Assembly (NCBI GenBank): GCA_028824685.1
Contig: JAPPCZ010000086.1
Span: forward strand, 62,001 to 126,000
DNA: 64,000 bases
Direction: 5' to 3'
DNA from: Candidatus Poribacteria bacterium
GTDB taxonomy: Bacteria > Poribacteria > WGA-4E > WGA-3G
This document shows, piece after piece, positions 41,641 through 51,489 of the stretch. Under the pieces are notes generated by a model. It was not told the DNA's origin. It was given only the letters and a program-made list of their open reading frames with translations, and searched no databases. Within the stretch, counting starts at the first letter, position 1. Each line of letters starts with the position of its first letter. A program made the translations under genes and the position numbers.

Positions 41641-44433
41641 ATGCTAATTTCAGAGAATAATAGGTATTTCTGGAGTGTTGTCGTAATTTTATTCGGCATC
41701 GTATCTGTAATACCGTTGACAGCAAATGCAGACGCTCTTAAAGTGGTTGTTCAAGACCAAAATGGGAGTGCAATTCCATCAGCAAAGGTGCTGATTGGTA
41801 GTGAAGAACAGACAACAGATGATAACGGCGCAGCCATGTTTAGTGATGTGGCAGGTGTGCAGGCGGTGCAAATAACAGCACTCGGTTTTGCTGATAGGCG
41901 AGTGAATATTACCGCTGGACAGGAAGAATTGACGGTGATGCTTGCCCCACTCCAAACCATCGAATCGGTAGTTGTGGTAGGTACGCGGAGTATTGGACGG
42001 CGTGCATTACAAGCACCTGTGCCGATTGAAGTGGTTGAAAGAAAACAACTTAGCCTCACAGGACAATCTGAAACTGGACGTGTACTTCAGATGTTAGTTC
42101 CATCCTTTAACTTTTCCAGTTCATCAATTAGTGATGGGACGGATGCGTTACGTCCTGCGACACTGCGAGGTTTGGGGCCAGACCAGACATTAGTGCTTGT
42201 GAACGGCAAACGTCGTCACAAAAGTGCGCTGCTGCATATCAATACTTCGGTGGGTCGTGGTACTGCTGGCACGGATTTCAACGCGATACCGTCTTCCGCT
42301 ATCAAACGAATTGAGGTACTACGTGATGGTGCCGCTGCACAATATGGTTCTGATGCTATCGCTGGTGTAATCAACATTGTGCTGAAAGATGATGTTGACA
42401 CGGGCGACGCGAACCTGTATTGGGGACAAACATACGAAGGTGATGGCGATACATGGATCGGAAACGCCAATTACGGTATGAAAGTAGGTGATTCTGGTTT
42501 CCTCAATCTGACGGCAGAATGGCGCGACAGATACCGCACGAACCGCGCGGGACTCACTGGCACGCGTCAATATGACTGGATAGAAGAAGATCAGGGTAGA
42601 CCTGCTGACCACATGCTTGAAATTGAAAATGATGATGGCACGGTGACAGAAAAACCTGTATGGTTTGATTCACGCGAATACACATTCGACCGTCAAAACT
42701 TCCGTATTGGGGATGCCGATTCTACACAAAAGGTCGGGTTTTACAACTTCGGTTTACCAATAATTGGTAGTATGGAGTTATATTCATTTGGTGGATACTC
42801 CACACGTCAAAACAACAGTGCTGGTTTTTATCGTAGGGCAAACCAATCAGAGCGAACAGTAACTGACATTTATCCTGACGGTTTCCTTCCCGAAATTAAT
42901 ACAGATATAGAAGACGTCTCTCTTGCATTTGGTGCGGCATGGACACATGAAACGACTGATCTGAACGTTGATGTGAGTGTCAATCACGGTTTAAACACGT
43001 TTGACTTTTTCATTTCCAATTCTATGAATGCATCTTACGGTGCATCGAGTCCGACCTCTGCCGATGCAGGTGGATTTGAACTCTCACAGACAGCGTTTAA
43101 TTTGGACGTTACTTATCCGCTGGCGTATCAATCTTCACTGATCAATTTGGCAGGTGGTGTAGAATTCCGGCGTGAAGGATACGGTATCCATGCTGGCGAA
43201 CCTGTTTCATGGATTAACGCTGGACTCGGAGCGGAAGGTGCCGCTTCTGGTATCCAAGTCTTCCCCGGTTTCCGTCCGAACCAAGAGACAGACGAAAACC
43301 GAACCAACATTGCAGGTTATGCTGACTTTGAATCATATCTGAGTGGAGAACCCGGAAGTGGACTTCTTGTCGGTGCAGCCGTGCGTGGTGAGCAGTATAG
43401 CGACTTCGGGACAACCATTACAGGAAAAGCCACAGCCCGTTATGACCTTACGAAACAGGTTGCGGTACGTGCTGCAGGTAGCACCGGTTTCCGTGCGCCT
43501 TCGCTGCAACAACTCTATTTCAATAACATCAGCACACAGTTCAAAATAGACGCTGATGACATTGATGGCGATGGTAACACAGAGGAACTAATACCGCTTG
43601 AAGTTGGCACATTCCGCAATGATAGTGATGCCGCACGTGCACTCGGTATTCCTGAATTGAAAGAGGAGATAGCGTTTAATGTGTCTGGTGGTGTTGTGTT
43701 AAAACCGATTGAAAAATTGTGGTTGTCAGTTGACGGTTTCCTCATTCAGATTGACGACCGTATCGTGTTGAGTGGTAGTTTTAGTGCTGACAAAGTTCCT
43801 GACTTAGTTGAGGCGGGAGCTAACAGCGCACAAGTTTTCACGAATGTTGCACAAACACGCACACAAGGTGTTGATGTCGCAGCGGGTTATCTGCACGCTT
43901 TTGACAACGAATCACTTCTCAATTTGAAGGTTGCGTTGACTTATGCAGACACCGAGGTTATCGGTGACGTGGAAGCCCCCGAAATTCTGGTTGGGTTAGA
44001 GGATACACTCTTCCCATCGCAGGAACGTTCTATGATTGAAGAGTGGCAACCGAATACTCGCATTAACGTTAATGCAGATTACATTATTGGTGATCTCACT
44101 ATCGGTGGAGCGTTGCGCTACTTCGGTGAGTATACTGTTCAGGAAGGCAGTGGTGACGATCCCGCACGTCAAACCTACGGTGGCAAATGGGTCACGGATG
44201 TCCAAAGTAATTACCAGTTGAATGAAGGACTTTCGTTGACCATTGGTGCAAACAATCTGTTTGATCAGCTTCCAGATGAAAACGAGATCGGACAGTCACG
44301 CGGAGGAATATTAGAAGATGGCGCGGGACGGGTCATTGTTGACTCTCCTGGTGTGTTCACGTATTCAAGAAGGTCTGCACCGTTCGGTTTCAACGGTGGA
44401 CTTTACTACGCGAAGTTAACCTATAGTTTTTAA
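41641..44433 (+). CDS. TonB-dependent outer-membrane receptor
   Basis: A 930-residue TonB-dependent receptor. Signal peptide (VVVILFGIVSVIPLTANA), a carboxypeptidase-regulatory-like domain (LKVVVQDQNGSAIPSAKVLI ... LGFADRRVNI, ~33-100), a plug domain (ESVVVVGTRSIGRRALQAPV, then LRGLGPDQTLVLVNGKRRH and IKRIEVLRDGAAAQYGSDAI) and a long barrel ending YYAKLTYSF with a terminal Phe, as needed for barrel assembly. The plug shape resembles receptors for large or chelated ligands; the substrate is unknown. AAGGAGG precedes the ATG and a strong terminator follows at 44587. Confidence 0.93.
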   Translation: MLISENNRYFWSVVVILFGIVSVIPLTANADALKVVVQDQNGSAIPSAKVLIGSEEQTTDDNGAAMFSDVAGVQAVQITALGFADRRVNITAGQEELTVMLAPLQTIESVVVVGTRSIGRRALQAPVPIEVVERKQLSLTGQSETGRVLQMLVPSFNFSSSSISDGTDALRPATLRGLGPDQTLVLVNGKRRHKSALLHINTSVGRGTAGTDFNAIPSSAIKRIEVLRDGAAAQYGSDAIAGVINIVLKDDVDTGDANLYWGQTYEGDGDTWIGNANYGMKVGDSGFLNLTAEWRDRYRTNRAGLTGTRQYDWIEEDQGRPADHMLEIENDDGTVTEKPVWFDSREYTFDRQNFRIGDADSTQKVGFYNFGLPIIGSMELYSFGGYSTRQNNSAGFYRRANQSERTVTDIYPDGFLPEINTDIEDVSLAFGAAWTHETTDLNVDVSVNHGLNTFDFFISNSMNASYGASSPTSADAGGFELSQTAFNLDVTYPLAYQSSLINLAGGVEFRREGYGIHAGEPVSWINAGLGAEGAASGIQVFPGFRPNQETDENRTNIAGYADFESYLSGEPGSGLLVGAAVRGEQYSDFGTTITGKATARYDLTKQVAVRAAGSTGFRAPSLQQLYFNNISTQFKIDADDIDGDGNTEELIPLEVGTFRNDSDAARALGIPELKEEIAFNVSGGVVLKPIEKLWLSVDGFLIQIDDRIVLSGSFSADKVPDLVEAGANSAQVFTNVAQTRTQGVDVAAGYLHAFDNESLLNLKVALTYADTEVIGDVEAPEILVGLEDTLFPSQERSMIEEWQPNTRINVNADYIIGDLTIGGALRYFGEYTVQEGSGDDPARQTYGGKWVTDVQSNYQLNEGLSLTIGANNLFDQLPDENEIGQSRGGILEDGAGRVIVDSPGVFTYSRRSAPFGFNGGLYYAKLTYSF

Positions 44434-44474
44434 GATGATTTTGTGGTTAGTGGTCTATCTACTCTAAAATTATA

Positions 44475-44534
44475 GGTCGAGATTCGGGGTTGCTCCTACC
44501 GAGAACATTGTAGGAGGGAACTCCGATTCCCGAC
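44475..44534. repeat. Family A arms in outward arrangement
   Basis: The right inner arm (GGTCGAGATTCGGGG ... GCTCCTAC, 44475-44499) comes before the left inner arm (44510-44534), the reverse of complete elements. This could be two abutting halves left by recombination. Confidence 0.5.
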
Positions 44535-44586
44535 TATTGATGATACATATAAGTTTTAGGATGGACTATCCATTAGTCTGAATAAC

Positions 44587-44614
44587 AAGGCGCGGTGAAA
44601 ACCGCGCCTTTTTT
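44587..44614 (+). terminator. Rho-independent terminator after TonB receptor
   Basis: A perfect 10-bp stem AAGGCGCGGT/ACCGCGCCTT with a GAAA loop, followed by TTTT. The identical stem with a CAA loop serves as terminator at 51596-51621. Confidence 0.88.
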
Positions 44615-44847
44615 ATAATTGTGTTTTTAAACGGACCAGCAAAACTGGATCTGCCTCTTTTATTACACGATATTATCATAATTTTATGAATAAAACGAAA
44701 AAGAATTGCATAATAGAGCTTAATATGCAGGACTTACGCATTCCCCTTAAAGTCCCCTTGAATGAAGTTTAAGAAAATAAATCTGTAATGTGGCGAGGTT
44801 AGGAAACCTCGCCAGCAGAGATAGAAACCTGCGTTGTACGGACAGAA

Positions 44848-44878
44848 ATTACCGAATTAAAAAATTAATCTTGATATA
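44848..44878. repeat. AT-rich dispersed repeat, copy 2
   Basis: The inverted counterpart of 265-295 (core CCGAATTAAAAAATTAATC). Followed immediately by TAAGGGGAGTTTAAGGG, the reverse-complement style of CCCCTTAAAGTCCCC at about 44743. Confidence 0.5.
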
Positions 44879-45114
44879 AGGGGAGTTTAAGGGATTAAAA
44901 ACATCTAAATGACTATTTTTGGATAAATATACTCCATCTCTGCTCAATTTACGCCCATCCTAAAAGGTTAAAAATAAGACATATCCACTTTTTATAAAAA
45001 ATCCATGTAATATTCTAAAGTTTTCTGTAATTTTTGCGTAAAACTAAAATTTTGTTGTGTATGTTTTTTTGAAAATACCCTATAATATAGTTACATTAAG
45101 ACATATAATTTAAT

Positions 45115-45143
45115 TTGAATTTTATTCTTTTTTGTCGTATAAT
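45115..45143 (+). promoter_or_regulatory. Sigma-70-type promoter for the 1299-residue surface protein
   Basis: TTGAAT at 45115-45120, a 17-nt spacer and TATAAT at 45138-45143. The predicted start near 45150 gives a leader of about 150 nt. Confidence 0.55.
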
Positions 45144-45243
45144 AACTGATAGAATGAACGCACTTTGCTCGTTTTCAGGCGTTACGGTGTTTAACGTTTA
45201 ATGTGAATGCCACACGGGGAATGCTTAAAGACGAATGCGCCAA

Positions 45244-45266
45244 GCACAATTCATTGTGCGTTTTTT
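45244..45266 (+). promoter_or_regulatory. Terminator-like hairpin in the leader (possible attenuator)
   Basis: A stem GCACAA/TTGTGC with a TTCA loop, followed by GTTTTTT, ends only 33 nt before the ATG. A TGCTT word near 45220 could pair with AAGCA at 45242-45246 and block the hairpin. This resembles an attenuator, but it could be the terminator of an unseen upstream transcript or a decayed family F repeat. Confidence 0.4.
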
Positions 45267-45298
45267 AGTGATATATCTCAATTCAGAAGGAGTTTATT

Positions 45299-48200
45299 AT
45301 GAAAATTTTAGTTATGAATCGAAATCTAATTGTATTAACTTTCGCAGTCTTGCTGTTAACATACGGCATCCAAGGCATTAGTTATGGTCAGGAGGCACCT
45401 GACACCATTGCGGAATTCGCTGATGCGAATTTAGCAAAAGCAGTACGTCAGGCATTAGGTCTTCCTACTGGAGATGGCGTTGACCTCCTTAGAATCCCAA
45501 AAGCGGAATTGGTAAAACTGACAAAGTTGGATTTAAGCCATCACAGTCACAGTTCGGTGTACAATCTCACTGGTTTAGAACACGCGACACAGCTAACATT
45601 GTTAGACCTTGAGGGATATTGGGCGGATCATAACATAAGTGATATAACCCCGCTCGCACAACTTACACAGCTAAGGGAGTTAAACCTTTCTCACAATAAC
45701 ATAAGTGATATAACCCCGCTCGCACAACTTACACAGCTAAGGGAGTTAGACCTTAGCGGTAACAACATCAGCGATTTGACACCCCTGGCACATCTCAAGA
45801 ATCTGGGATCAATAACTGCTGGTGGTTTCCGAGGTTCTGCCAGTGAAATTCCACTCATAAAAGTCACATCCTCACAATTGTTGGTAGAAGCAACGCTGAA
45901 TGGAAGTTCAGTGATATTAACACTATTGCGGGACGGCACGGCTTATGACGTTTCCACTGACAATATCAAAAGTGCTTTAACAGTATCAGGTATTGACGGT
46001 GTGTCTGTATCCGACATCACTCGTGTGAGCGATACAGAGATCATAGCTGTGCTTGAATTCACTGGGAACTTTGATACTATAACTCCGTTGACCTTCGCTA
46101 TAGAGGCTGAAGCGATATTGGGCTTTGATGCGCGCGCGCTCACCGGAGAAATTAGAGTCTATCCTGAAGGAGGACCAACAATAACGGCATCAACGTCTCA
46201 ACCTTTGACTGTCGCAACGTTGGACAGTGTCAGCGTGACCTTAACGCTGAGCAGCGGGAATTTCAATTACTACCACTACAGAATTGGAAATGTATTCACG
46301 ATTTCTGGTATTCCGGGTATTAGTATCGGGGACAGGGACGATATAGAAATAGACTACCATGATAGAACAAAGGCTGGTATTAAACTCTATTACGATGGTG
46401 GCATAATCGCCACTGATACTATCTTAACCCTTACCGTGGGACCGGGAGCAATAGCGAATTATGACGGTCCGCCACTTACTGTGCAGATTCCTGTTAAAGG
46501 TGTAATAGAAGCAGAATTAGCAGAATTATCTCGATCAATGGTGGCATCAACACCGTATCCTTTGACAGAAGCAACGTTGAACGGAAGCATAGTAACACTC
46601 AAGCAGACCATTGGGAATTATTCTTTTGAAAGGGCCGTCGACTACCAAAATGTAAAAGTATCTGGAATTAAGGGGGTCACTATTGCAAGGGAATGGGTGC
46701 CTTATTTTGGGTGGCACGGTGATCTAGTGTCGTCTAACGTTGTGAAAAAAGTTAGCGACACAGAAATAACGGTTGAACTTAGATTCTCAGGTCGTATTGA
46801 CAAGGATACCACCTTAATATTGACTGTGGAGCCGGACGGGATAGTCCCTTACAACGGTCCTCCCCTCACTGCAGAAATACCTGTCTCTGCGACAACTGAA
46901 GTAGAATCTACCGGGGACTTGGTCGCATCAACGCCATTTCCACTGACGAAAGCGACACTCGATGGCAGCCCTGTCGTGCTAACACTGCAAAATCGTTCCT
47001 ACGCCTATAAAGAGGATGAGGACTACGATGATTTTAGGTATGTAGGCATATCCGGAATTCACGATGTACAGACAGCTGAGTCTAATGGAGATGGAGATAT
47101 TATCCGCCTAAGTAGTTCTGAAATATTGGTTCGGATTGACTTTCAGGGCGACTTTGACGCTGATGTAACACTCACCTTCACAGTCCCGGCAGGTATCATT
47201 GAAAACTACGACGGTCCCCCGCTCACAGCAGAGTTACACGTCAGCGCCGTAACGGAATTGCGAGTGCTAAGTCCAGAATTACAGGGACAACCGATGTTCT
47301 GGGTAAATACACAGACCGGTAAAATAGGGTCTTCTGAATATTTTGATGCTATTACGAATGAGGTAACAGTTCTCACTGTAGATAGAGCGGCCGAGAAACT
47401 CTACTGGGGTGAACGTAGTAAGAGTGGCGGTGTCATCAAACGTGCAAACTTTGATGGGACAAACGTTGAGGCACTCGTTACACTCTCAAACGTTCCTCGC
47501 GGTATTGTTATTGACTCATCGGCAAACAAATTGTATTGGACGAACTCGGATTTGCAAATCCAGACCGCAACCCTCGATGGTAAAGACATCAGCACCGTCA
47601 TCCAACTTGAGGAAGATATACTTGAAGAAACGAAAAAAAGTTGTAGTTCCAGCAACACTTTCTTTTTCTTCTTTCTTCCCATTTGGCATACGACAGGAGG
47701 ATGCAGCACGGAAACAGTCCGCATCAATCTGACCTCTCCGACAGACATCGCTGTGAACACAGCGGATGGCAGGCTGTACTGGACAGAATTTTCCGGACGC
47801 ATCCGGCGTGCAAACCTTGATGGCACAGGACTTGGTACACTTTTGCCTGATATAGGAAGTCCTTATGGTATCACCGTAGCAGATGATAAGATTTATTGGG
47901 CAGAGGAGATAGATGAGGATTCCGGTAAGGTCCAACGCGCGAATCTTAACGGAACAAACGTTGAAACACTCGCGACAGTCCAAGGCCTGCCTGCTGGCAT
48001 TTCTGTTGACACTGCAGCAGGTAAGATTTATTGGGCAAACTCGCTTGGTGGAATCCAGCGAACGGATCTCAACGGTGGTGAAGTTGAGGTTGTTGTCTCA
48101 GGTATATCCTCACCGGGTGACTTCGTATTGGTCCCAGGCGCACAACCGACAATACCTACTACACCAGAAACACCTGCAATCACAGGTGCAACAGTGAGCA

Positions 48201-49198
48201 TCTCCCCCGCTTCAGTGGCATCGCCTGCTGTCGGGGAACAGATAACCTTCAACCTGAACATTGCAGGTAGCGAAGCAGTTGCAGGCTATCAGGCAACCGT
48301 GCAGTTTGACACAACCGCCCTGCGTTATGTTTCAGGTGCCAATGGTGATTACCTGCCTGCTGGTGCGTTCTTTGTAGAGCCAAAAGTGGAAGGCAATCTT
48401 GTTAAACTCAACGCAGCATCTCTCGCTGGAGAAAGCAATGGCGATGGCACGCTTGCCACACTCACCTTTGAGGTTATCGCAGGGAAGGCATCCACTTTGA
48501 CGTTATCTGATGTGCTGCTTACTAACAACGCGGGGAGTACTTCTGCTCCTCAAGTTGAAAATGCGGAGATAACTGGACCAACCGGTCTCAAAGGTGATGT
48601 GAACGGGGATGGGACTGTTAACATTGCCGATTTAGTGTTGGTCGCCTCAAACCTTGGCAAAACGGGTCAGAATGCTGCAGATGTGAACGGAGATGGACAG
48701 GTCAACATCGCCGATCTCGTCCTTGTCGCTGGCGCGCTTGGCACAAGTGCTACCGCTCCTTCTCTGCATCCTCAAGCCCTTGGGACGCTCACAGCAGCAG
48801 ATGTTAAACAGTGGCTATCTCAGGTGCAGCAGCTAAACCTCACGGATGCGACATCCTTGCGTGGTATCTTGTTTTTGCAGCAACTCCATAAAGCACTGAT
48901 TCCCAAAGAGACGGCACTGCTTGCAAACTTCCCGAACCCGTTCAATCCAGAGACGTGGATACCGTATCATTTATCAAAAGGCGCGGATGTCACACTGCAT
49001 ATCTATGCGATGAACGGCACGTTGGTGCGGACGTTGACACTCGGACATCAAGCTGCAGGTATGTATCAGACCCGAAGCCGTGCGGCGTATTGGGATGGCA
49101 AAAATGCGTTGGGTGAACTTGTTGCAAGTGGTGTGTATTTCTACACACTCGCTGCAGGAGAATTCACCGCTACGCGCAAGATGTTAATACGGAAATAA
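45299..49198 (+). CDS. Giant surface protein: LRR, Ig-like, YWTD propeller, cohesin, dockerin, FlgD-like tail
   Basis: A 1299-residue exported protein. In order: signal peptide (~1-30), internalin-type 22-residue LRRs (~60-170, ISDITPLAQLTQLRELNLS), four Ig-like repeats each opening like TPFPLTKATLDGSPVVLTL (~185-660), an LDL-receptor-type propeller (~664-960, LYWGE, LYWTN, LYWTE, IYWAE, IYWAN), a cohesin-like domain (~964-1095), a dockerin (~1098-1150, DVNGDGTVNIADLVLVA and DVNGDGQVNIADLVLVA), and a FlgD-like C-terminal domain with NFPNPFNPETWIPY, ending ATRKMLIRK. A ~37-residue insert with a run of Phe interrupts the propeller. AAGGAG precedes the ATG. It probably anchors or assembles cell-surface structures. 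Confidence 0.87.
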   Translation: MKILVMNRNLIVLTFAVLLLTYGIQGISYGQEAPDTIAEFADANLAKAVRQALGLPTGDGVDLLRIPKAELVKLTKLDLSHHSHSSVYNLTGLEHATQLTLLDLEGYWADHNISDITPLAQLTQLRELNLSHNNISDITPLAQLTQLRELDLSGNNISDLTPLAHLKNLGSITAGGFRGSASEIPLIKVTSSQLLVEATLNGSSVILTLLRDGTAYDVSTDNIKSALTVSGIDGVSVSDITRVSDTEIIAVLEFTGNFDTITPLTFAIEAEAILGFDARALTGEIRVYPEGGPTITASTSQPLTVATLDSVSVTLTLSSGNFNYYHYRIGNVFTISGIPGISIGDRDDIEIDYHDRTKAGIKLYYDGGIIATDTILTLTVGPGAIANYDGPPLTVQIPVKGVIEAELAELSRSMVASTPYPLTEATLNGSIVTLKQTIGNYSFERAVDYQNVKVSGIKGVTIAREWVPYFGWHGDLVSSNVVKKVSDTEITVELRFSGRIDKDTTLILTVEPDGIVPYNGPPLTAEIPVSATTEVESTGDLVASTPFPLTKATLDGSPVVLTLQNRSYAYKEDEDYDDFRYVGISGIHDVQTAESNGDGDIIRLSSSEILVRIDFQGDFDADVTLTFTVPAGIIENYDGPPLTAELHVSAVTELRVLSPELQGQPMFWVNTQTGKIGSSEYFDAITNEVTVLTVDRAAEKLYWGERSKSGGVIKRANFDGTNVEALVTLSNVPRGIVIDSSANKLYWTNSDLQIQTATLDGKDISTVIQLEEDILEETKKSCSSSNTFFFFFLPIWHTTGGCSTETVRINLTSPTDIAVNTADGRLYWTEFSGRIRRANLDGTGLGTLLPDIGSPYGITVADDKIYWAEEIDEDSGKVQRANLNGTNVETLATVQGLPAGISVDTAAGKIYWANSLGGIQRTDLNGGEVEVVVSGISSPGDFVLVPGAQPTIPTTPETPAITGATVSISPASVASPAVGEQITFNLNIAGSEAVAGYQATVQFDTTALRYVSGANGDYLPAGAFFVEPKVEGNLVKLNAASLAGESNGDGTLATLTFEVIAGKASTLTLSDVLLTNNAGSTSAPQVENAEITGPTGLKGDVNGDGTVNIADLVLVASNLGKTGQNAADVNGDGQVNIADLVLVAGALGTSATAPSLHPQALGTLTAADVKQWLSQVQQLNLTDATSLRGILFLQQLHKALIPKETALLANFPNPFNPETWIPYHLSKGADVTLHIYAMNGTLVRTLTLGHQAAGMYQTRSRAAYWDGKNALGELVASGVYFYTLAAGEFTATRKMLIRK

Positions 49199-49276
49199 AT
49201 TTTTCCAAACTCAGGTGGTTTCTGTGTTATTCATACAATCACAGAGACCACCCTCTCACAATAAGGTGAACAATCT

Positions 49277-51484
49277 ATGAAAGCAACACTATATTTCACA
49301 CTCACATTACTCACTTTTGTAACGCTTGTGTTTGTGCCAAACAGTTTCGCACAGGAATATGTCGTGCGTGTCATCTATTTTTATCCCAACGACATTGAAC
49401 CGCAGGAAGATAGCGTCAACACACTAAAGGCAATGATAAAGGACATCCAAAAGTTTTACGCCGACGAAATGGAACGCCATGGGTACGGCAGAAAAACTTT
49501 TAGGCTTGAAACGGATGAGAACGAAAATGTAATGCTCCATTACATGAAAGGGAATTTCGACCATACACGCTATAACGAAAAAAGTAGGTCTAGAAATGAA
49601 ATCAGAGATCGATTAGATTCCTCAAAAGAAATTATCTATCTGATTTGGGTGGATAGATATGCTCCCGGTGGACGGGTAGGGGATGTTGGAGGTTCCGGGA
49701 GTGGTACGTCGGCACGCGGGAGCGCATGGATATTTCCATCCAACTTTGACAGCGGAGTTCGTTACAGGGATGCATGGGAAACTATGGCACACGAAATCGG
49801 ACATGCCTTCGGATTGGGACACGATTACCGAAAAAATGCCTATATTATGTCTTACGGCCCAGGTAAAAGAAATGAATTGTCACCGTGTACTGCCAAATGG
49901 TTGGATGCACATAAGTATTTCAATGATACCGTAACGTCTATCAACGATAACACAAGCATTCAAATGCTTCCACCAAACCCCGCCGAATCGCTGGCAATTC
50001 GCTTCCGATTTAATATATCCGACACTGACGGACTCCATCAAGTGATATTTGACGCACGAGGAGATTACGGATTGGTCGAATGTAAGGAATTAAGTGGTCA
50101 TAGTAGTACCGTAGAATTTATTACGAATATGTTTGATTCGGGCGATACAAGCAAGTATGGGCTTTTGATTATGGATAGGTATGGAAACTTCAGGTATCAT
50201 GGATTTCAGGTGCGTCCTATTGATGTGCTGCCTCCCTCCGAGGTTGTCCCAATACCCGATGCGAATTTAGCAGCGGCGATACGCGAAGCCCTCAAATTAG
50301 CACCAGACAGCAACATCACGCAACTGGATATGTTAGGACTACAACGGATTTATTGGAAAAACCCTGGTCGTCAGATAACAGATCTAACGGGGCTTGAACA
50401 TGCAATCAATCTGCGCAGCTTAGGGCTGCACGGTAATCAAATCGAAGACATAACACCCCTCGCAAAGTTGACAAAACTGTCCGACTTAAGGCTGACAGAT
50501 AATCAAATTGAGGACATAACACCCCTCGCAAAGTTGACAAAACTGAATCACTTACGGTTAGACGGTAATCAAATTGAGGACATAACACCCCTCTCAAAGT
50601 TGGCAAACTCAAACTTGCGGGAATTAAGACTATCAGATAATCAAATCGAAGACATAACACCCCTCTCAAAGTTAACTAAACTGATCGCCTTAGAACTGTC
50701 AGGTAATCAACAAATTCGCGACCTAACCCCTCTCAAAACTTTAACAAACTTGATTTCGTTAGAAGTGAGAAATAGCCCAATCAGCGACATCACGCCACTG
50801 GCAGGATTGACCAATTTAGTTGGATTATATCTCCCTGGTAATCAGATTAGCGATATTACACCACTTGCAGGACTCACAAATTTACAGTGGTTATGGCTTT
50901 ATTCTAACCAAATTAATGATGTCACCCCACTTGCAGGACTCACGAATTTACGCCAGTTATACCTCATGAGTAACCAAATTAGCGATGTCAGTCTACTCGC
51001 TGGGCTAATAAACATTGAGACATTGCGCCTTGAAGGAAACCCAATTAAGAACAGGAAACCACTCCTTGAACTCTTGAAAAAGAATCCGGATGTCAAAATC
51101 TTTCTCAAAAACAGCCGTGAACCGCTGCCCGTTAACCTATCCCATTTCCGCGCAGAACACACTAATGCAGGTGTTATCCTCAAATGGACAACCGAATCGG
51201 AATTGGATAACGCAGGTTTCTACATCTATCGCAGTCCAACAAAGGATGGTGAATTCAAGGTTGTCAACCCGACTATGATACAAGGGGCAGGCACAACAGG
51301 TGAACGCAACGAATATATATGGACAGATACCACTGCTAAACCCAACACTGTCTACTATTATCGGATAGAAGATGTGTCGCATGCGGGTGAGCGGGAGCAG
51401 TTAGCCGCTGTTCGTTTGAGAGGTCTAATCTCTGCTCGTGGTAAACTGACTACTATTTGGGCAGATTTAAAAGCGGGACACTAA
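49277..51484 (+). CDS. Metzincin-like metalloprotease with LRRs and GKLTTIWADLK tail
   Basis: A 735-residue secreted protein. The signal peptide ends near NSFAQ. The peptidase domain has the zinc motif HEIGHAFGLGHD at 172-183 and a likely Met-turn in YIMSYG (Met191), as in metzincins. Residues ~345-600 are internalin-like LRRs (NQIEDITPLAKLTKL), encoded by near-identical 63-66 nt units. Then comes an Fn3-like domain (ILKWTTESELDNAGFYIYRS ... NTVYYYRIEDVSHAG) and the C-terminal tail SARGKLTTIWADLKAGH, shared in form with the two LamG proteins. It starts 78 bp after the preceding surface protein and may be co-transcribed with it. A leftover of another tail type follows its stop. Confidence 0.85.
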   Translation: MKATLYFTLTLLTFVTLVFVPNSFAQEYVVRVIYFYPNDIEPQEDSVNTLKAMIKDIQKFYADEMERHGYGRKTFRLETDENENVMLHYMKGNFDHTRYNEKSRSRNEIRDRLDSSKEIIYLIWVDRYAPGGRVGDVGGSGSGTSARGSAWIFPSNFDSGVRYRDAWETMAHEIGHAFGLGHDYRKNAYIMSYGPGKRNELSPCTAKWLDAHKYFNDTVTSINDNTSIQMLPPNPAESLAIRFRFNISDTDGLHQVIFDARGDYGLVECKELSGHSSTVEFITNMFDSGDTSKYGLLIMDRYGNFRYHGFQVRPIDVLPPSEVVPIPDANLAAAIREALKLAPDSNITQLDMLGLQRIYWKNPGRQITDLTGLEHAINLRSLGLHGNQIEDITPLAKLTKLSDLRLTDNQIEDITPLAKLTKLNHLRLDGNQIEDITPLSKLANSNLRELRLSDNQIEDITPLSKLTKLIALELSGNQQIRDLTPLKTLTNLISLEVRNSPISDITPLAGLTNLVGLYLPGNQISDITPLAGLTNLQWLWLYSNQINDVTPLAGLTNLRQLYLMSNQISDVSLLAGLINIETLRLEGNPIKNRKPLLELLKKNPDVKIFLKNSREPLPVNLSHFRAEHTNAGVILKWTTESELDNAGFYIYRSPTKDGEFKVVNPTMIQGAGTTGERNEYIWTDTTAKPNTVYYYRIEDVSHAGEREQLAAVRLRGLISARGKLTTIWADLKAGH

Positions 51485-51489
51485 TTTCT

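Larger units (their letters stand above)
44434..45298. other. Gene-free region between receptor and surface-protein genes
   Basis: Holds a pair of family A arms in outward orientation (44475-44534), the receptor terminator (44587-44614), a GCGAGGTT/AACCTCGC hairpin near 44794-44813, an AT-rich repeat (44848-44878), and the promoter and leader of the 1299-residue protein. No gene is evident. Confidence 0.6.

Noticed and set aside
45150..45298. Cobalamin, c-di-GMP or other known riboswitch in the leader
   Set aside because: None of the conserved core words of classes I can recall are present; only a simple hairpin plus T-run is seen.
47401..47983. Minus-strand frames inside the giant surface protein gene
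   Set aside because: They are shadows of the propeller-coding region with no start signals or domain features.
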